Shown piece by piece: positions 30,501 through 38,477 of a DNA stretch of 49,312 nt. The stretch comes from Vicinamibacteria bacterium (GTDB taxonomy: Bacteria; Acidobacteriota; Vicinamibacteria; Fen-336; JAGNNV01). The notes under the pieces were generated by a model that made no database searches, was not told where the DNA came from, and saw only the letters and a list, made by a program, of their open reading frames with translations. The stretch spans positions 1 to 49,312 of the forward strand of contig JAIBCN010000117.1 in the NCBI GenBank assembly GCA_019694155.1, read 5' to 3'. Within the stretch, counting starts at the first letter, position 1, and each line of letters starts with the position of its first letter. The position numbers and the translations under genes are program-made.

Positions 30501-33274
30501 GCTACTGGCTCGCGTCGGTCAATACCGGGCTTCGAAGCCTCGGCTACGGCTATGACGACGTCGGAAACGTCACGTCGATCACCGAATCGACCCGAACTGG
30601 GATGAACCGGTCCTTCACCTACGACAACCTGCATCGGCTCAAGACCGCCACGGGGTTCTGGGGCGGGGGGGCCAGGACCTATTCGTACGACAACTACGGC
30701 AACCGGACGAACGACCCGATGGCCAACACTACGAGCTGGCTGTATGACAGCGGCTTCAGGCTCACTCGACCCTCATCGTCGGGCGCGGCGACCCTTGGGT
30801 ACAACTCTCTCGGGAATCTGGTCTCTGATCCCTCGTTCACCTACACCTACACCCCTGCCAACCTGATTGAGACCGCGACGCCAGTGGCCGGGGGCAGCCC
30901 GGCCACCTACAGGTACGGCGGGGATGGCCAGCGCGTGCTGAAGTCTCAAGGGTCGGCGAAGAGCTTCTCCATCCATGGGCCGAGCGGGGAGATACTCAGT
31001 GAATTCGAGGAGCAGCCGTGCGGCGCCCAGCCCATATTGAAATGGCGCAAGGACACGATCTACGCGGGTGGGCGCCTGGTCGCCTGGCTCAGTCCCGACG
31101 AAGTGATCCCAACCGTGTCGTTCACCGCCGCGAGCAGTTCGGTCAACGAACCGGCGGGCACGGCGAGTCTCTCGATCGTCCTTAATACGCCCGCGCCGCT
31201 CGCTTGCCCAGTGAGCGTCGCCTATTCCACCCTCGATGGCACGGCCCTGGCAGGGAGCGACTTCGTTGCCGCGGCCGGCGTGGTGACGTTTCCGCAAGGC
31301 TCTGTGAATGGGGCCACGCAATCAATCACCATAACCATCATCAACGACACCCTGTACGAGGCGCCCGAATCGTTCACCGTAGCATTGGCCTCGCCGTCCG
31401 GGGCGACCATTGGAGTCGGCGGCCAGGAAGTGACGATTGTCAGCGAGGATCCTCCGCCTCCCGCGTTCTCGATCAACGATGTGGCGGTCGGCGAGGGGAT
31501 TTCGGGGAATACGCCGATGGTGTTCACGGTCAACGTATCGCCCACGCCTACCGCTGCGATCGGGGTCTCTTTCTCAATTGCCAGCACGGGTGGGGCGAGC
31601 GCAGGTTTCGACTACGTCTGTCCCGCCTGCGCCTTCGCAAACGGGATCTACTCGGGGAGCCTTCAGTTCTCGGCCGGGGAGACGAGCAAGCAAATTCTCG
31701 TCAATGCTATCGGGGACTCTGCGATTGAGGGCGACGAGACGTTCATCGTGACTCTCGCATCGCCGACAGGCGGCGCGGTCATCGCTGACGATCAGGGAAT
31801 TGGAACGATCCTGAACGACGATGGCCCCATCTTCAGCCTGACGGATGCCACGGTGACGGAGGGCGACTCCGGGTCGCCGACCGCGGTATTCACGGTTGTG
31901 CTCTCGCAAACCTGGACCAGTTCGCTCACCGTGAACTACCAGACCGCGGACGGAACGGCGACGGCAGGTTCGGACTACACAGCGGTGAGCGGGACGTTGA
32001 CCTTCGCGGCGGGCGAGGCGTCGAAGACTGTTTCCGTGCCTATCAATCCGGACACGAACATTGAGCCGAATGAGACCTTCTTCCTGAACCTCTCCGGCGC
32101 ATCGGGCATCGCGACGATTTCGGATCCGCAGGGGGTCGGCACCATCCTGGCGGACGACGGCAACCGGCTGACCATCAACGATCGGACGACAAAGGAAGGG
32201 AACAGCGGGACGAAGAACGTGACGTTCACGGTCACGCTGACGCCATCGGTGTCGTCGACGGTGACGGTCGATTACGCAACCGCCGACGGAACCGCCAGCG
32301 CTGGTTCGGACTACCAGAGCACTAGTGGCACGCTCACCTTTGCGAGCGGGGAGACCTCGAAGCAGGTGGTGGTGGTCGTGAACGGCGACTCCGTGCAGGA
32401 AGCGTACGAGAGGTTCTACGTGCAGCTTTCGAACGCCAGCGCGAACGCGGTTGTTGCCGACGATTCGGGCCAGGGCACGATCACGAACGAGGACGGACAC
32501 ACGGATCGGTCGCGGCTCATGTTCCACAACTTTGTGACGAACCGGCTCTATCGGTGGCACATGAAGAACGGGACGGAGCTGGATTCGTACAACTGGGTGA
32601 CGCCGTGGGCGACGGACGCCGGTTGGACGGTGGGGGCGGTCGCGGACTTCGACCAGGACGGACAGCTCGATTACCTGTGGCACAACATCAACGACGGGCG
32701 GCTCTTGTACTGGTACATCGACGGGGACAACCTGAAGGGCTACCAGTTCCTTGGCTACACGATGGGTCCCCCGTGGAGGGTGGCGACGACATTCGATTCA
32801 GACGGCAGCGGGCGGCCGGATATCGTGTACTACAACACGAGCACGGGCGTGGTCCGGATCATCCAGCAGGACAATGCCACTGTGCTGGGCCAGTACGACT
32901 TGGCGGACACGGTCTCGTCGCCATGGAGCGTGGTGGCTGCCGCCGAGGTGGTAGCGGACACTGACGACGAGTTGCTCCTCTACAACCCGGCGACTGGCCA
33001 GATTCTGTACTGGAACGTCACCGGGCCGACCCGGACGAACGGAGCGCTATATGCGAATACGCAGGATACGTCGGTGGCGTACAAGCTGGTCTCGGCGAAG
33101 ACGGACTTCAACAACGATGGTCTGGCGGACATTCTGTGGCACAACCCGACGCCGACGGGAGCGTTTTCGGTGTGGTTCATGAACGGGTTGACGCGGCTGG
33201 GAACGGGGTCGTTCACGCCGTTCAGCGCGACGGACCCGGTGTGGCTGGTCGTGGGCTCGGCGAACATCTGGTGA
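27539..33274 (+). CDS. giant secreted RHS-repeat protein with Calx-beta and VCBS domains
   Basis: 1911 residues from ATG 27539, AAGGAGG five bases upstream. The signal peptide ends near AAVGAEG. Residues 40-90 are the RHS N-terminal region (GEYIDPLTGGLTLSQVDLTL). About 450-1160 is an array of YD repeats (TYDALDRLTLLQHQD, AYNADGSLL-like units). RHS repeats stop at RYGGDGQRVLKSQGSAKSFS without the usual R-x-R-Y-Y-D core. Four Calx-beta domains follow at about 1190-1305, 1310-1425, 1430-1537 and 1541-1650 (VDYATADGTASAGSDY). The end (1655-1911) is a VCBS/FG-GAP-like propeller (DFDQDGQLDYLWHN, DFNNDGLADILWHN). Probably surface or secreted, binding Ca2+. The two downstream genes carry the missing core. 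Confidence 0.92.
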   Translation: MAGVQVRAGALWILLCAAAVGAEGHEIFDARGASAFRGVAGLLAGEYIDPLTGGLTLSQVDLTLPGPAGFDLVIQRSYNSKFRINPGVPLSEYIDWFGWTGLGWTLHMGRVRNPDAATPGPVEMPDGSAHTLYRVDATTFITKEFWIYTQGSPSTLKLPNGVIYTFGQCTVIGPTGQLTPFRYATRITDAFANPIDIAYLSPQATCSVSNPASDAISSITQTTKPGQSRVVSFSSSLGQLNSMTFSGKTWTYSHSSSGGWRLLNSVQTPVGSEWTFSYCGAPTSVCSTNDLTSVTTTNGGQVAYEYATQTFKLGSNSAWNVPSRVIKKRTTGGRDIVAGVWDYLYAQGAGENQTVCTDPSGKTRTTFAGVGNYSSGVPAWSIGLPSSVERLSLGGTVMQTTVNVWIASTDAISTDDVTFGGNTDLDVRFPLQDSQTVTIAKASGVETLLTNFTYNATNFNDYGQPFRVKMTSNANGLRTTESTYQHTFTPYIRGRKTSEKTCAASTCSSSTGFPRSWAYATATGFLTSKTENGVTTAFTPTAQGDISTSTLGSTSDGRGQVTSFTYDWGREKDRTTPIFAITRVINSTGTVASETRRGFTTSFSYDNLFRLTTLTPPTIPSFPSAATTTTYDKSGVREVSTTTTRGTVSTITTVDGFGRPRLKTDAMLVKVETTYDAAGRKATVSLPYDATISPIPRDTLTYDALDRLTLLQHQDNSHVGYAFNGLAVTITDEESKITVQNWEAFGSPQSAQLVRVTEPDAGFGAINTYYTYNAEGSLLGLDYGGNIGAPGPVRSWTYYLPNEAFPGLLKSETHPESGTTTYLYDSAGNVKSRTESNGRTTTNTYDGNNRLKNVAYSDSPSYNATIGYDDSDNRTSYSDSYVQQTQAFDGVNRLTARTDAVAGRSFDTGFEYDSNDRLRRITHPAPSSRDVYYSYDNANRVTLVANAAASPSIVYANDFLYHPSGAIREFRPNGGTSPKQTFTYHPTRYWLASVNTGLRSLGYGYDDVGNVTSITESTRTGMNRSFTYDNLHRLKTATGFWGGGARTYSYDNYGNRTNDPMANTTSWLYDSGFRLTRPSSSGAATLGYNSLGNLVSDPSFTYTYTPANLIETATPVAGGSPATYRYGGDGQRVLKSQGSAKSFSIHGPSGEILSEFEEQPCGAQPILKWRKDTIYAGGRLVAWLSPDEVIPTVSFTAASSSVNEPAGTASLSIVLNTPAPLACPVSVAYSTLDGTALAGSDFVAAAGVVTFPQGSVNGATQSITITIINDTLYEAPESFTVALASPSGATIGVGGQEVTIVSEDPPPPAFSINDVAVGEGISGNTPMVFTVNVSPTPTAAIGVSFSIASTGGASAGFDYVCPACAFANGIYSGSLQFSAGETSKQILVNAIGDSAIEGDETFIVTLASPTGGAVIADDQGIGTILNDDGPIFSLTDATVTEGDSGSPTAVFTVVLSQTWTSSLTVNYQTADGTATAGSDYTAVSGTLTFAAGEASKTVSVPINPDTNIEPNETFFLNLSGASGIATISDPQGVGTILADDGNRLTINDRTTKEGNSGTKNVTFTVTLTPSVSSTVTVDYATADGTASAGSDYQSTSGTLTFASGETSKQVVVVVNGDSVQEAYERFYVQLSNASANAVVADDSGQGTITNEDGHTDRSRLMFHNFVTNRLYRWHMKNGTELDSYNWVTPWATDAGWTVGAVADFDQDGQLDYLWHNINDGRLLYWYIDGDNLKGYQFLGYTMGPPWRVATTFDSDGSGRPDIVYYNTSTGVVRIIQQDNATVLGQYDLADTVSSPWSVVAAAEVVADTDDELLLYNPATGQILYWNVTGPTRTNGALYANTQDTSVAYKLVSAKTDFNNDGLADILWHNPTPTGAFSVWFMNGLTRLGTGSFTPFSATDPVWLVVGSANIW

Positions 33275-33282
33275 GGGGAGGA

Positions 33283-34317
33283 ATGAAGGCCATGAAGAAC
33301 TATCCTCGGGTCGATGATTCGACGGTGCCCTCGATGAAGCGATTGCTGCTGTGCGGTCTGCTGCTGGCAGGGCTGCCCGGGTTGAGCCCTGCGCAGGGCG
33401 TGAAGGTGGAGTACGCGCATCTGGACGGGATCGGGAATGTGATCGCGGTTTCGAATTCCGCGGGAGTGGAGATCGAGAGCCACGACTACCTGCCGTTTGG
33501 GGAGGAGTGGTGCGGGACGTCGGTGTGCGGATCGGTGAAGGCGGGACAGTCGCGCCGGTTCACGGGGAAGGAGCGGGACGCGGAGACGGGGCTGGACTAC
33601 TTCGGGGCGAGGTACTTCGCGTCGAAGGTAGGCCGATTCACGACGGTGGACCCTCTTATGACGATCCCTGCGAATCTGGCCAACCCGCAACGGTGGAACC
33701 GATACTCCTATGGCCTAAACAACCCGCTGCGATACATCGACCCGGATGGCCGGGATGTGTCCATCGCGTTGCAGTTCACGGGTGAGTGGAAGCAGGAGGA
33801 CCGCGCCGCCATCATTGGGAAGGTAACATCGTGGTACAAGGATCTGGGCGTCGGTGCCGCCTATGTCTTTGATGCCGCAAACGCCAAGCACGGGAGTGTC
33901 TTCTCTGGCGTGATTCTTGGCTACGCTAACGTCGAGGTTCTTGACTCTGCCCCTCCAGGCAACAAACACGTTTCAGACAAGGTGTACGCTGGAGGGTATG
34001 CCGGTCTGACCGGTGAGGAGCGACTCAACGCGATCGCTAACTCGATTGTTCACGAGACAGCCGTGCACCAATTTGGGGGCCCCTATGGGTACTCCCTGCC
34101 AGGCGACCAGATCGCGTACTCCCGAACTGGCGTTTACTCCGGTGACCCGGAGGCTCGAAAACGCCGTGGCTCGGTCGCCGACAGCTATGCGTACGGCGAC
34201 CCCGCGACTCGGTCAAAGGTGACGGGCGGCCCCATTCCGGTCAACGCCAGTGACCGAGCCGAACTGCTGCGTCGCGTAGGTCCCAACCAGACCTTGGCCG
34301 CTCCAGTGAAACGCTAG
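33283..34317 (+). CDS. separately encoded RHS core with C-terminal tip 1
   Basis: 344 residues from ATG 33283, nine bases after the giant's stop, with GGGGAGGA just upstream. It has its own signal peptide (MKRLLLCGLLLAGLPGLSPA, about 18-37). Then comes the RHS-associated core: YAHLDGIGNVIAVSNSAG, YLPFGEEWCG, RFTGKERDAETGLDYFGARY, FASKVGRFTTVDP, ending NPLRYIDPDGRD near residue 153. After that the sequence is unlike tip 2: DVSIALQFTGEWKQEDRAAI onward to 344, with IVHETAVHQFGG. The layout (conserved core, then a variable tip, then a small membrane gene) is that of RHS polymorphic toxins, but here on a separate secreted chain. HETAVH is H-E-x-x-x-H, not the canonical HExxH. Confidence 0.83.
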   Translation: MKAMKNYPRVDDSTVPSMKRLLLCGLLLAGLPGLSPAQGVKVEYAHLDGIGNVIAVSNSAGVEIESHDYLPFGEEWCGTSVCGSVKAGQSRRFTGKERDAETGLDYFGARYFASKVGRFTTVDPLMTIPANLANPQRWNRYSYGLNNPLRYIDPDGRDVSIALQFTGEWKQEDRAAIIGKVTSWYKDLGVGAAYVFDAANAKHGSVFSGVILGYANVEVLDSAPPGNKHVSDKVYAGGYAGLTGEERLNAIANSIVHETAVHQFGGPYGYSLPGDQIAYSRTGVYSGDPEARKRRGSVADSYAYGDPATRSKVTGGPIPVNASDRAELLRRVGPNQTLAAPVKR

Positions 34318-34323
34318 AGCAGC

Positions 34324-34635
34324 ATGAAGACCGTTCCAAAAGGAGCTTTGTTGGGGCTGAGCGTTCATACATTGGCCTTCGGCATTCTTTTCGCTTTTGA
34401 GAGCCTCGCCCACGGCAGCCTCCTCGGGCTGAGCTGCGCAAAGCTGGTTCGTTGGCTCGATCAGCCTATCTACCTCGCCATGGACCATGGGCTCTTGGAC
34501 GAGACGTTGGCAGCGCATTTGGTTCCCATGACATGGTCTCCGACATGGCATTTGCTCCTTGGGGGCCTCGTCTACGGACTCGTGGGATCTGCGGTCGGGT
34601 GGATAGTCCGTCGGTTTGGAATGAAGGCGAGCTGA
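34324..34635 (+). CDS. small membrane protein, candidate immunity protein for tip 1
   Basis: 103 residues from ATG 34324, six bases after the tip 1 stop. Helices: 7-27 (ALLGLSVHTLAFGILFAFES) and 78-97 (LLLGGLVYGLVGSAVGWIVR), perhaps with a re-entrant middle (GSLLGLSCAKLVRWL). No family is recognised. The tight spacing after a variable RHS tip, and absence elsewhere in the window, fit an immunity gene. This is an inference; no test is possible from sequence alone. Confidence 0.6.
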   Translation: MKTVPKGALLGLSVHTLAFGILFAFESLAHGSLLGLSCAKLVRWLDQPIYLAMDHGLLDETLAAHLVPMTWSPTWHLLLGGLVYGLVGSAVGWIVRRFGMKAS

Positions 34636-34683
34636 TGTGGTCTGCAGCCGAACCCGAGGCGTTGACTGAGGCGCAGAGCACTG

Positions 34684-34883
34684 TGGGTAGCGCACGAGCT
34701 GGTGTCGGCGAAGGCAGACTTCAGCAGCGATGGTCCGACAGATTCTGTGGCATAGCCCGACGCTGGCGGGAGAGTTCTTCGTGTGTCTCGCGAACGGCCG
34801 ACGCGGCTTGGGGTGGTGCGTTCGCGCCGTTCGATGCGACGGACCCGGTGTGGCTGGTCGTGGGCTCAGCGAATATCTGGTGA
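34684..34883 (+). pseudogene. decayed copy of the VCBS terminus of the giant RHS gene
   Basis: Aligns with 33071-33274: HELVSAKADFSSDGPTDSVA versus YKLVSAKTDFNNDGLADILW. It then has a stop and frame changes, and recovers the original frame for PFDATDPVWLVVGSANIW and TGA at 34881-34883. It directly precedes the second core-tip gene exactly as the intact terminus precedes the first, so module 2 arose by duplication including this tail. Confidence 0.85.
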
Positions 34884-34888
34884 GTGGA

Positions 34889-35959
34889 ATGAAGGCCATG
34901 AAGAACTATCCTCGGGTCGGTGATTCGGCGGTGTCCTCGATGAAGCGATGGTTGCTGGGCGGTCTGCTGCTGGCAGGGCTGCCCGCGTTAAGCCTTGCGC
35001 AGGGCGTGAAGGTGGAATACGCGCATCTGGACGGGATCGGGAACGTGATCGCGGTTTCGAACTCCGCGGGAGTGGAGACCGAGAGCCACGACTACCTGCC
35101 GTTTGGGGAGGAGTGGTGCGGGACGTCGGTGTGCGGATCGGTGAAGGCGGGGCAGTCGCGCCGGTTCACGGGGAAGGAGCGGGACGCGGAGACGGGGCTG
35201 GACTACTTCGGGGCGAGGTATTTTGCTTCGAAGGTAGGACGGTTCACGACGGTGGATCCGGCGTACACGTGGAAAGAGAACCTAGTCGATCCGCAGCGGT
35301 GGAACCGATACGCCTATGCGCGGAACAATCCTCAGCGGTATGTGGATCCTGACGGCAAGGCCGTCCTTCCTGCAGCAGCCTTGGGAGCGGCTATTGGTGG
35401 TGCGCTCGGATTCGGCGGTTCCGTCTTTGCCCAATATGTGCGCGATGGTTCGTTCGCGAACATCAACTACGTCGACGCTCGGGCAGCGGCGCTTGGTGGG
35501 GCCGTCTCCGGCGCTATCGCGGGTGGTACTCTCGGCCTTTCGCTATTGGCTGAAGCCGGTGCTGGAACGGTGATGGTAGTCGGCGCCGGTGCCAACGTGG
35601 CTGGGGGAGCGGTCACGCGTGCCACAGACTCGCGGGACGAGACGCGGGCGTTCAAGGGAGCAGGAACCGAGGTCGCGTTCGACGCCGCATTCGGGGCTGC
35701 CGGCGGTGCGGCGGGATTCGCCTTGCAGCAGTCAGTCAGCGCCCAACTTGGCCAAATGGCCAAGACCAGAGCGGGAATGCTGCCATCGGCGCGCGCAGGC
35801 AACTATGGCGCCGCGGCGGGAGCCCGCGGCATCGCCGGCCAGATTGGGGCGCTGACGCGGCAGTCGGAGGTAGGGGCTACGGTGTTTGGCGCCCAAGTGA
35901 CTAACCAAGCGCTCCCGATCGTAAGAGAGGCGGTGAAGGGGAAGGAACACAATGAGTGA
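34889..35959 (+). CDS. separately encoded RHS core with C-terminal tip 2
   Basis: 356 residues from ATG 34889. Residues 1-157 are nearly the same as in the first copy: signal peptide (MKRWLLGGLLLAGLPALSLA), YAHLDGIGNVIAVSNSAG, RFTGKERDAETGLDYFGARY, FASKVGRFTTVDP, ending NPQRYVDPDGKA. The tip (158-356) is different: Ala/Gly-rich, with AAALGAAIGGALGFGGSVFA, LGGAVSGAIAGGTLGLSLLA and MVVGAGANVAGGAVTRA, the glycine-zipper-like helices common just after RHS cores, then AGNYGAAAGARGIAGQ. No catalytic motif is recognised, so toxin activity is undetermined. Its last eight bases overlap the next gene. Confidence 0.82.
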   Translation: MKAMKNYPRVGDSAVSSMKRWLLGGLLLAGLPALSLAQGVKVEYAHLDGIGNVIAVSNSAGVETESHDYLPFGEEWCGTSVCGSVKAGQSRRFTGKERDAETGLDYFGARYFASKVGRFTTVDPAYTWKENLVDPQRWNRYAYARNNPQRYVDPDGKAVLPAAALGAAIGGALGFGGSVFAQYVRDGSFANINYVDARAAALGGAVSGAIAGGTLGLSLLAEAGAGTVMVVGAGANVAGGAVTRATDSRDETRAFKGAGTEVAFDAAFGAAGGAAGFALQQSVSAQLGQMAKTRAGMLPSARAGNYGAAAGARGIAGQIGALTRQSEVGATVFGAQVTNQALPIVREAVKGKEHNE

Positions 35960-36206
35960 CTCATCCGAGCGTGATGAGCTGGCTGCCCGTTATTCTGCCT
36001 TGATCAGCCGCGTCGCCCGCCTGCTGGCTCTACTCGTTGCCCTGGCGGCCTCGGCCGGTAGTCTGGCGGCCGCAAACCAATCCTGGTTGCAGCCCGTCGG
36101 CGTGCGCGCGGTTGCAGGAATCGCCGGCATTGCGTCTCTCGGAGCCCTCGGGTTCCTGCTGCAACTGCTGTGGACAAGGTCCAAGCTGCGACGACTGCGC
36201 GAGTGA
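35952..36206 (+). CDS. small membrane protein, candidate partner or immunity protein for tip 2
   Basis: 84 residues from ATG 35952, overlapping the end of the tip 2 gene by eight bases in another frame. Two helices: 23-43 (LLALLVALAASAGSLAAA) and 53-74 (AGIAGIASLGALGFLLQLLW). A charged N-terminus (DSSERDELAARYSALI) and basic C-terminus (RSKLRRLRE). It is unlike the candidate partner of tip 1 in sequence, as expected if each tip has its own partner. The function is inferred from position. Confidence 0.6.
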   Translation: MSDSSERDELAARYSALISRVARLLALLVALAASAGSLAAANQSWLQPVGVRAVAGIAGIASLGALGFLLQLLWTRSKLRRLRE

Positions 36207-36324
36207 ACACGAGCGGCGGAGCGCGCCCGGGCGCTCACCTACGACGAGCCTCGAATGCGGCATGAACGACGGTAGCTGCATTTGGGTGCCGGCGCTCTTG
36301 AGACACTGCGCCAGTAGAGTCGGC

Positions 36325-36466
36325 CATCGGCGGATGGCGCGGTCATCGCGGACGATCAGGGAATTGGGACGATCTTGAACGACGATGGCCCCATCTTCAG
36401 CCTGACGGATGCCACAGTGACGGAGGGCGACTCCGGGTTGCCGACCGCGGTATTTACGGTTGTTCT
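36325..36466 (+). pseudogene. Calx-beta fragment duplicated from the giant RHS gene
   Basis: Aligns with about 31765-31905: GAVIADDQGIGTILNDDGPI, then FSLTDATVTEGDSG, with few base changes. It ends abruptly after TAVFTVVL where the intergenic repeat begins. No start or stop belongs to it. Confidence 0.85.
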
Positions 36467-36613
36467 TGAGCCCATCTCAGTGCTCGGCCCGCGGGGCACC
36501 GCTACCAAGCCCCGCGGGATCGCTTCGTCGGCTACCTCCCGTTGCCCTCCTCGCGATGACGGCCCGGGTTCTCTCCAACGTCACGTCCACGGGACGTGAG
36601 AGCTCGCAATGAC
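36467..36613. repeat. dispersed intergenic repeat copy
   Basis: Begins GAGCCCATCTCAGTGCTCGG and ends GAGCTCGCAATGACGAGCGG. Its order of motifs matches 20206-20370. It interrupts the duplicated Calx-beta fragment. Confidence 0.68.
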
Positions 36614-36696
36614 GAGCGGAGAGTTTTTCCCCAGGAGGATCCTCCTGCCACCGGCGCGGCCTTCGTTCGGCCCATCCAACTATGATCCTGACTTCA

Positions 36697-36702
36697 AAGG
36701 AG
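36697..36702 (+). promoter_or_regulatory. ribosome binding site AAGGAG fixing the M16 start
   Basis: AAGGAG, six bases before ATG 36709. It lies inside the open frame from ATG 36682 and so rules against that earlier codon. Confidence 0.7.
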
Positions 36703-36708
36703 ATGTTC

Positions 36709-38475
36709 ATGATGCTGAACTCGAGGAGACTTGCGCTCTCCCTGTCGTTGCTCGCGTTCGCGGCACTCGCCCCCGCGGCGGAGAAGCCGCGGATCGAGGT
36801 GGAAGAGTGGACGATGTCGAACGGGATGAAGTGGCTGCTCTATGAGCGCCACGACGCCCCCACCATCGCCACCGGCTGGGTGGCCCATGTCGGTTCGGCC
36901 AACGAGCGGCCGGGGATCACCGGCATCTCCCACTTCTTCGAGCACATGATGTTCAAGGGCACCAACGTGATCGGCACCAAGGACATCGCCCTCGATTTGA
37001 AGCTCATCGAGGAGCAGGAGCAGGTCCGCGCCGAGATGCGAAAGGAGATGTCGGTCATGCGCGAGAAGCTGCGCAAGGGCGAGATCTCCAGCATGGACGA
37101 TCCCAATGCGAAGACCGCGCGCTACAAGGAGCTCGATGCGAAGTTCGACGAGCTGGTGGCGAAGCAGCGCGACAACATCATCAAGGATCAGATGGACCAG
37201 ATCTACACCAAGAACGGCGGCGAGTTCCTGAACGCCACCACCAATGAAGACGAGACGATCTACTTCATGCGTCTGCCCAAGAACAAGCTGGAGCTTTGGG
37301 CCTGGCTCGAGTCCGACCGCCTCTTGAACCCCGTCTTCCGCGAGTTCTATTCCGAGCGCGACGTCGTCTTCGAGGAGCGGCGCCTGCGCACCGATTCGAC
37401 GCCTCTCGGCAAGTTCGACGAGCAGTTCAACTCGATGTTCTGGGACGCCCATCCCTACTCGTGGCCCGTGGTCGGCTGGGCCTCCGACCTTCCGATGTAC
37501 ACGCTGCAGCAGGCGAAGGACTACTTCGCGACCTACTACGCTCCCAACAACATCACCGGCGTCCTGGTGGGCGACTTCAAGACCGCGGAAGTCAAGCCCC
37601 TGCTCGAGAAGTACTTCGGGCGGCTGAAGCGCGGTCCCGAACCGCCCGAGGTCGTGACTCTCGAACCGAAATCGCTCGGCGAGAAACGCTTCTACGCGGA
37701 GGCCGAAACCTCGCCCACCGTGCGGGTGTGGTGGCAGGGCGTGCCTATCGTGCACAAGGACTTCGCGGTGCTCGATCTCATGACCGACATCCTCTCCGGC
37801 CGCACGGGCCGCCTCACCAAGGCGCTGGTGCTCGACCAGAAGATCGCGAACAACGCGGCGGCTTTCGTGAACGGGCAGAAGTACGGCGGCATCGTGGGGG
37901 CCGAGGTCACGGTGAAGGACGGCCAGGAGCCGGCCAGGGTGGAGGCGGCGCTCTACGAGGTTCTCGACAAGCTCAAGACCGAGCTCGTCCCCGACCAGGA
38001 ACTCCAGAAGGTGAAGAATCAGGCGAAGGCGAACGCCTACCGGCGCCTGTCCAATGGCACCTTCATCATGTTCCAGCTTCTGGACGGCGATGGCCGGGGC
38101 GACTGGAGGATGATCAACACGGCCTCCGAGGCCGTGGACGCAGTGACCGCCGCGGACATCCAGCGCGCGGCGAAGCAGTACCTAACGAAGGAGACGCGCG
38201 CGGTGGGCATCTTCACCCGCAAGGCCGCTGATGCTTCGGGGGCGTCCGCCGAGGATCCCGACATCCTCGCTCTGCCCGAGCCCGCCCGCCCCATGGCGAA
38301 GCAGGCCCTCGGACGCCTCAAAGCCGAGAAGGACGCGGCGAAGATCAGGGAACAGCTCGAGCAGATGCGCGCTCAGGCCTCCCAGGTGCCGCCGCAGATG
38401 AAGCCCCTCTTCGACCTGATGCTGAAGAAGGGCGAGGAAAGACTGGCCGAACTCGAGAAGGAAGGGAAGAAGTAG
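36709..38475 (+). CDS. secreted M16 zinc metallopeptidase (catalytic subunit)
   Basis: 588 residues from ATG 36709. The signal peptide is LALSLSLLAFAALAPAAE. The inverted zinc motif HFFEH is at 75-79 in GISHFFEHMMFKGT, with the downstream Glu in the segment ERDVVFEERR. Between them is an unusually long insertion of charged helices (LKLIEEQEQVRAEMRKEMSV, about 95-165). A second M16 half follows (VRVWWQGVPIVHKDFAVLDL), and a Glu/Lys-rich tail ends the protein (GEERLAELEKEGKK). Typical of periplasmic M16B peptidases that pair with an inactive partner. The partner gene starts two bases after this stop. Confidence 0.92.
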   Translation: MMLNSRRLALSLSLLAFAALAPAAEKPRIEVEEWTMSNGMKWLLYERHDAPTIATGWVAHVGSANERPGITGISHFFEHMMFKGTNVIGTKDIALDLKLIEEQEQVRAEMRKEMSVMREKLRKGEISSMDDPNAKTARYKELDAKFDELVAKQRDNIIKDQMDQIYTKNGGEFLNATTNEDETIYFMRLPKNKLELWAWLESDRLLNPVFREFYSERDVVFEERRLRTDSTPLGKFDEQFNSMFWDAHPYSWPVVGWASDLPMYTLQQAKDYFATYYAPNNITGVLVGDFKTAEVKPLLEKYFGRLKRGPEPPEVVTLEPKSLGEKRFYAEAETSPTVRVWWQGVPIVHKDFAVLDLMTDILSGRTGRLTKALVLDQKIANNAAAFVNGQKYGGIVGAEVTVKDGQEPARVEAALYEVLDKLKTELVPDQELQKVKNQAKANAYRRLSNGTFIMFQLLDGDGRGDWRMINTASEAVDAVTAADIQRAAKQYLTKETRAVGIFTRKAADASGASAEDPDILALPEPARPMAKQALGRLKAEKDAAKIREQLEQMRAQASQVPPQMKPLFDLMLKKGEERLAELEKEGKK

Positions 38476-38477
38476 TC

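Larger units (their letters stand above)
36207..36708. other. intergenic stretch with RHS relic and dispersed repeat
   Basis: No intact gene. It contains a Calx-beta relic of the giant RHS gene (36325-36466), joined directly to a dispersed intergenic repeat (36467-36613), and then the ribosome binding site of the M16 gene. Confidence 0.65.

Noticed and set aside
34054..34075. HExxH zinc protease motif in tip 1
   Set aside because: The sequence is HETAVH, with three residues between E and H, and no third ligand is evident.
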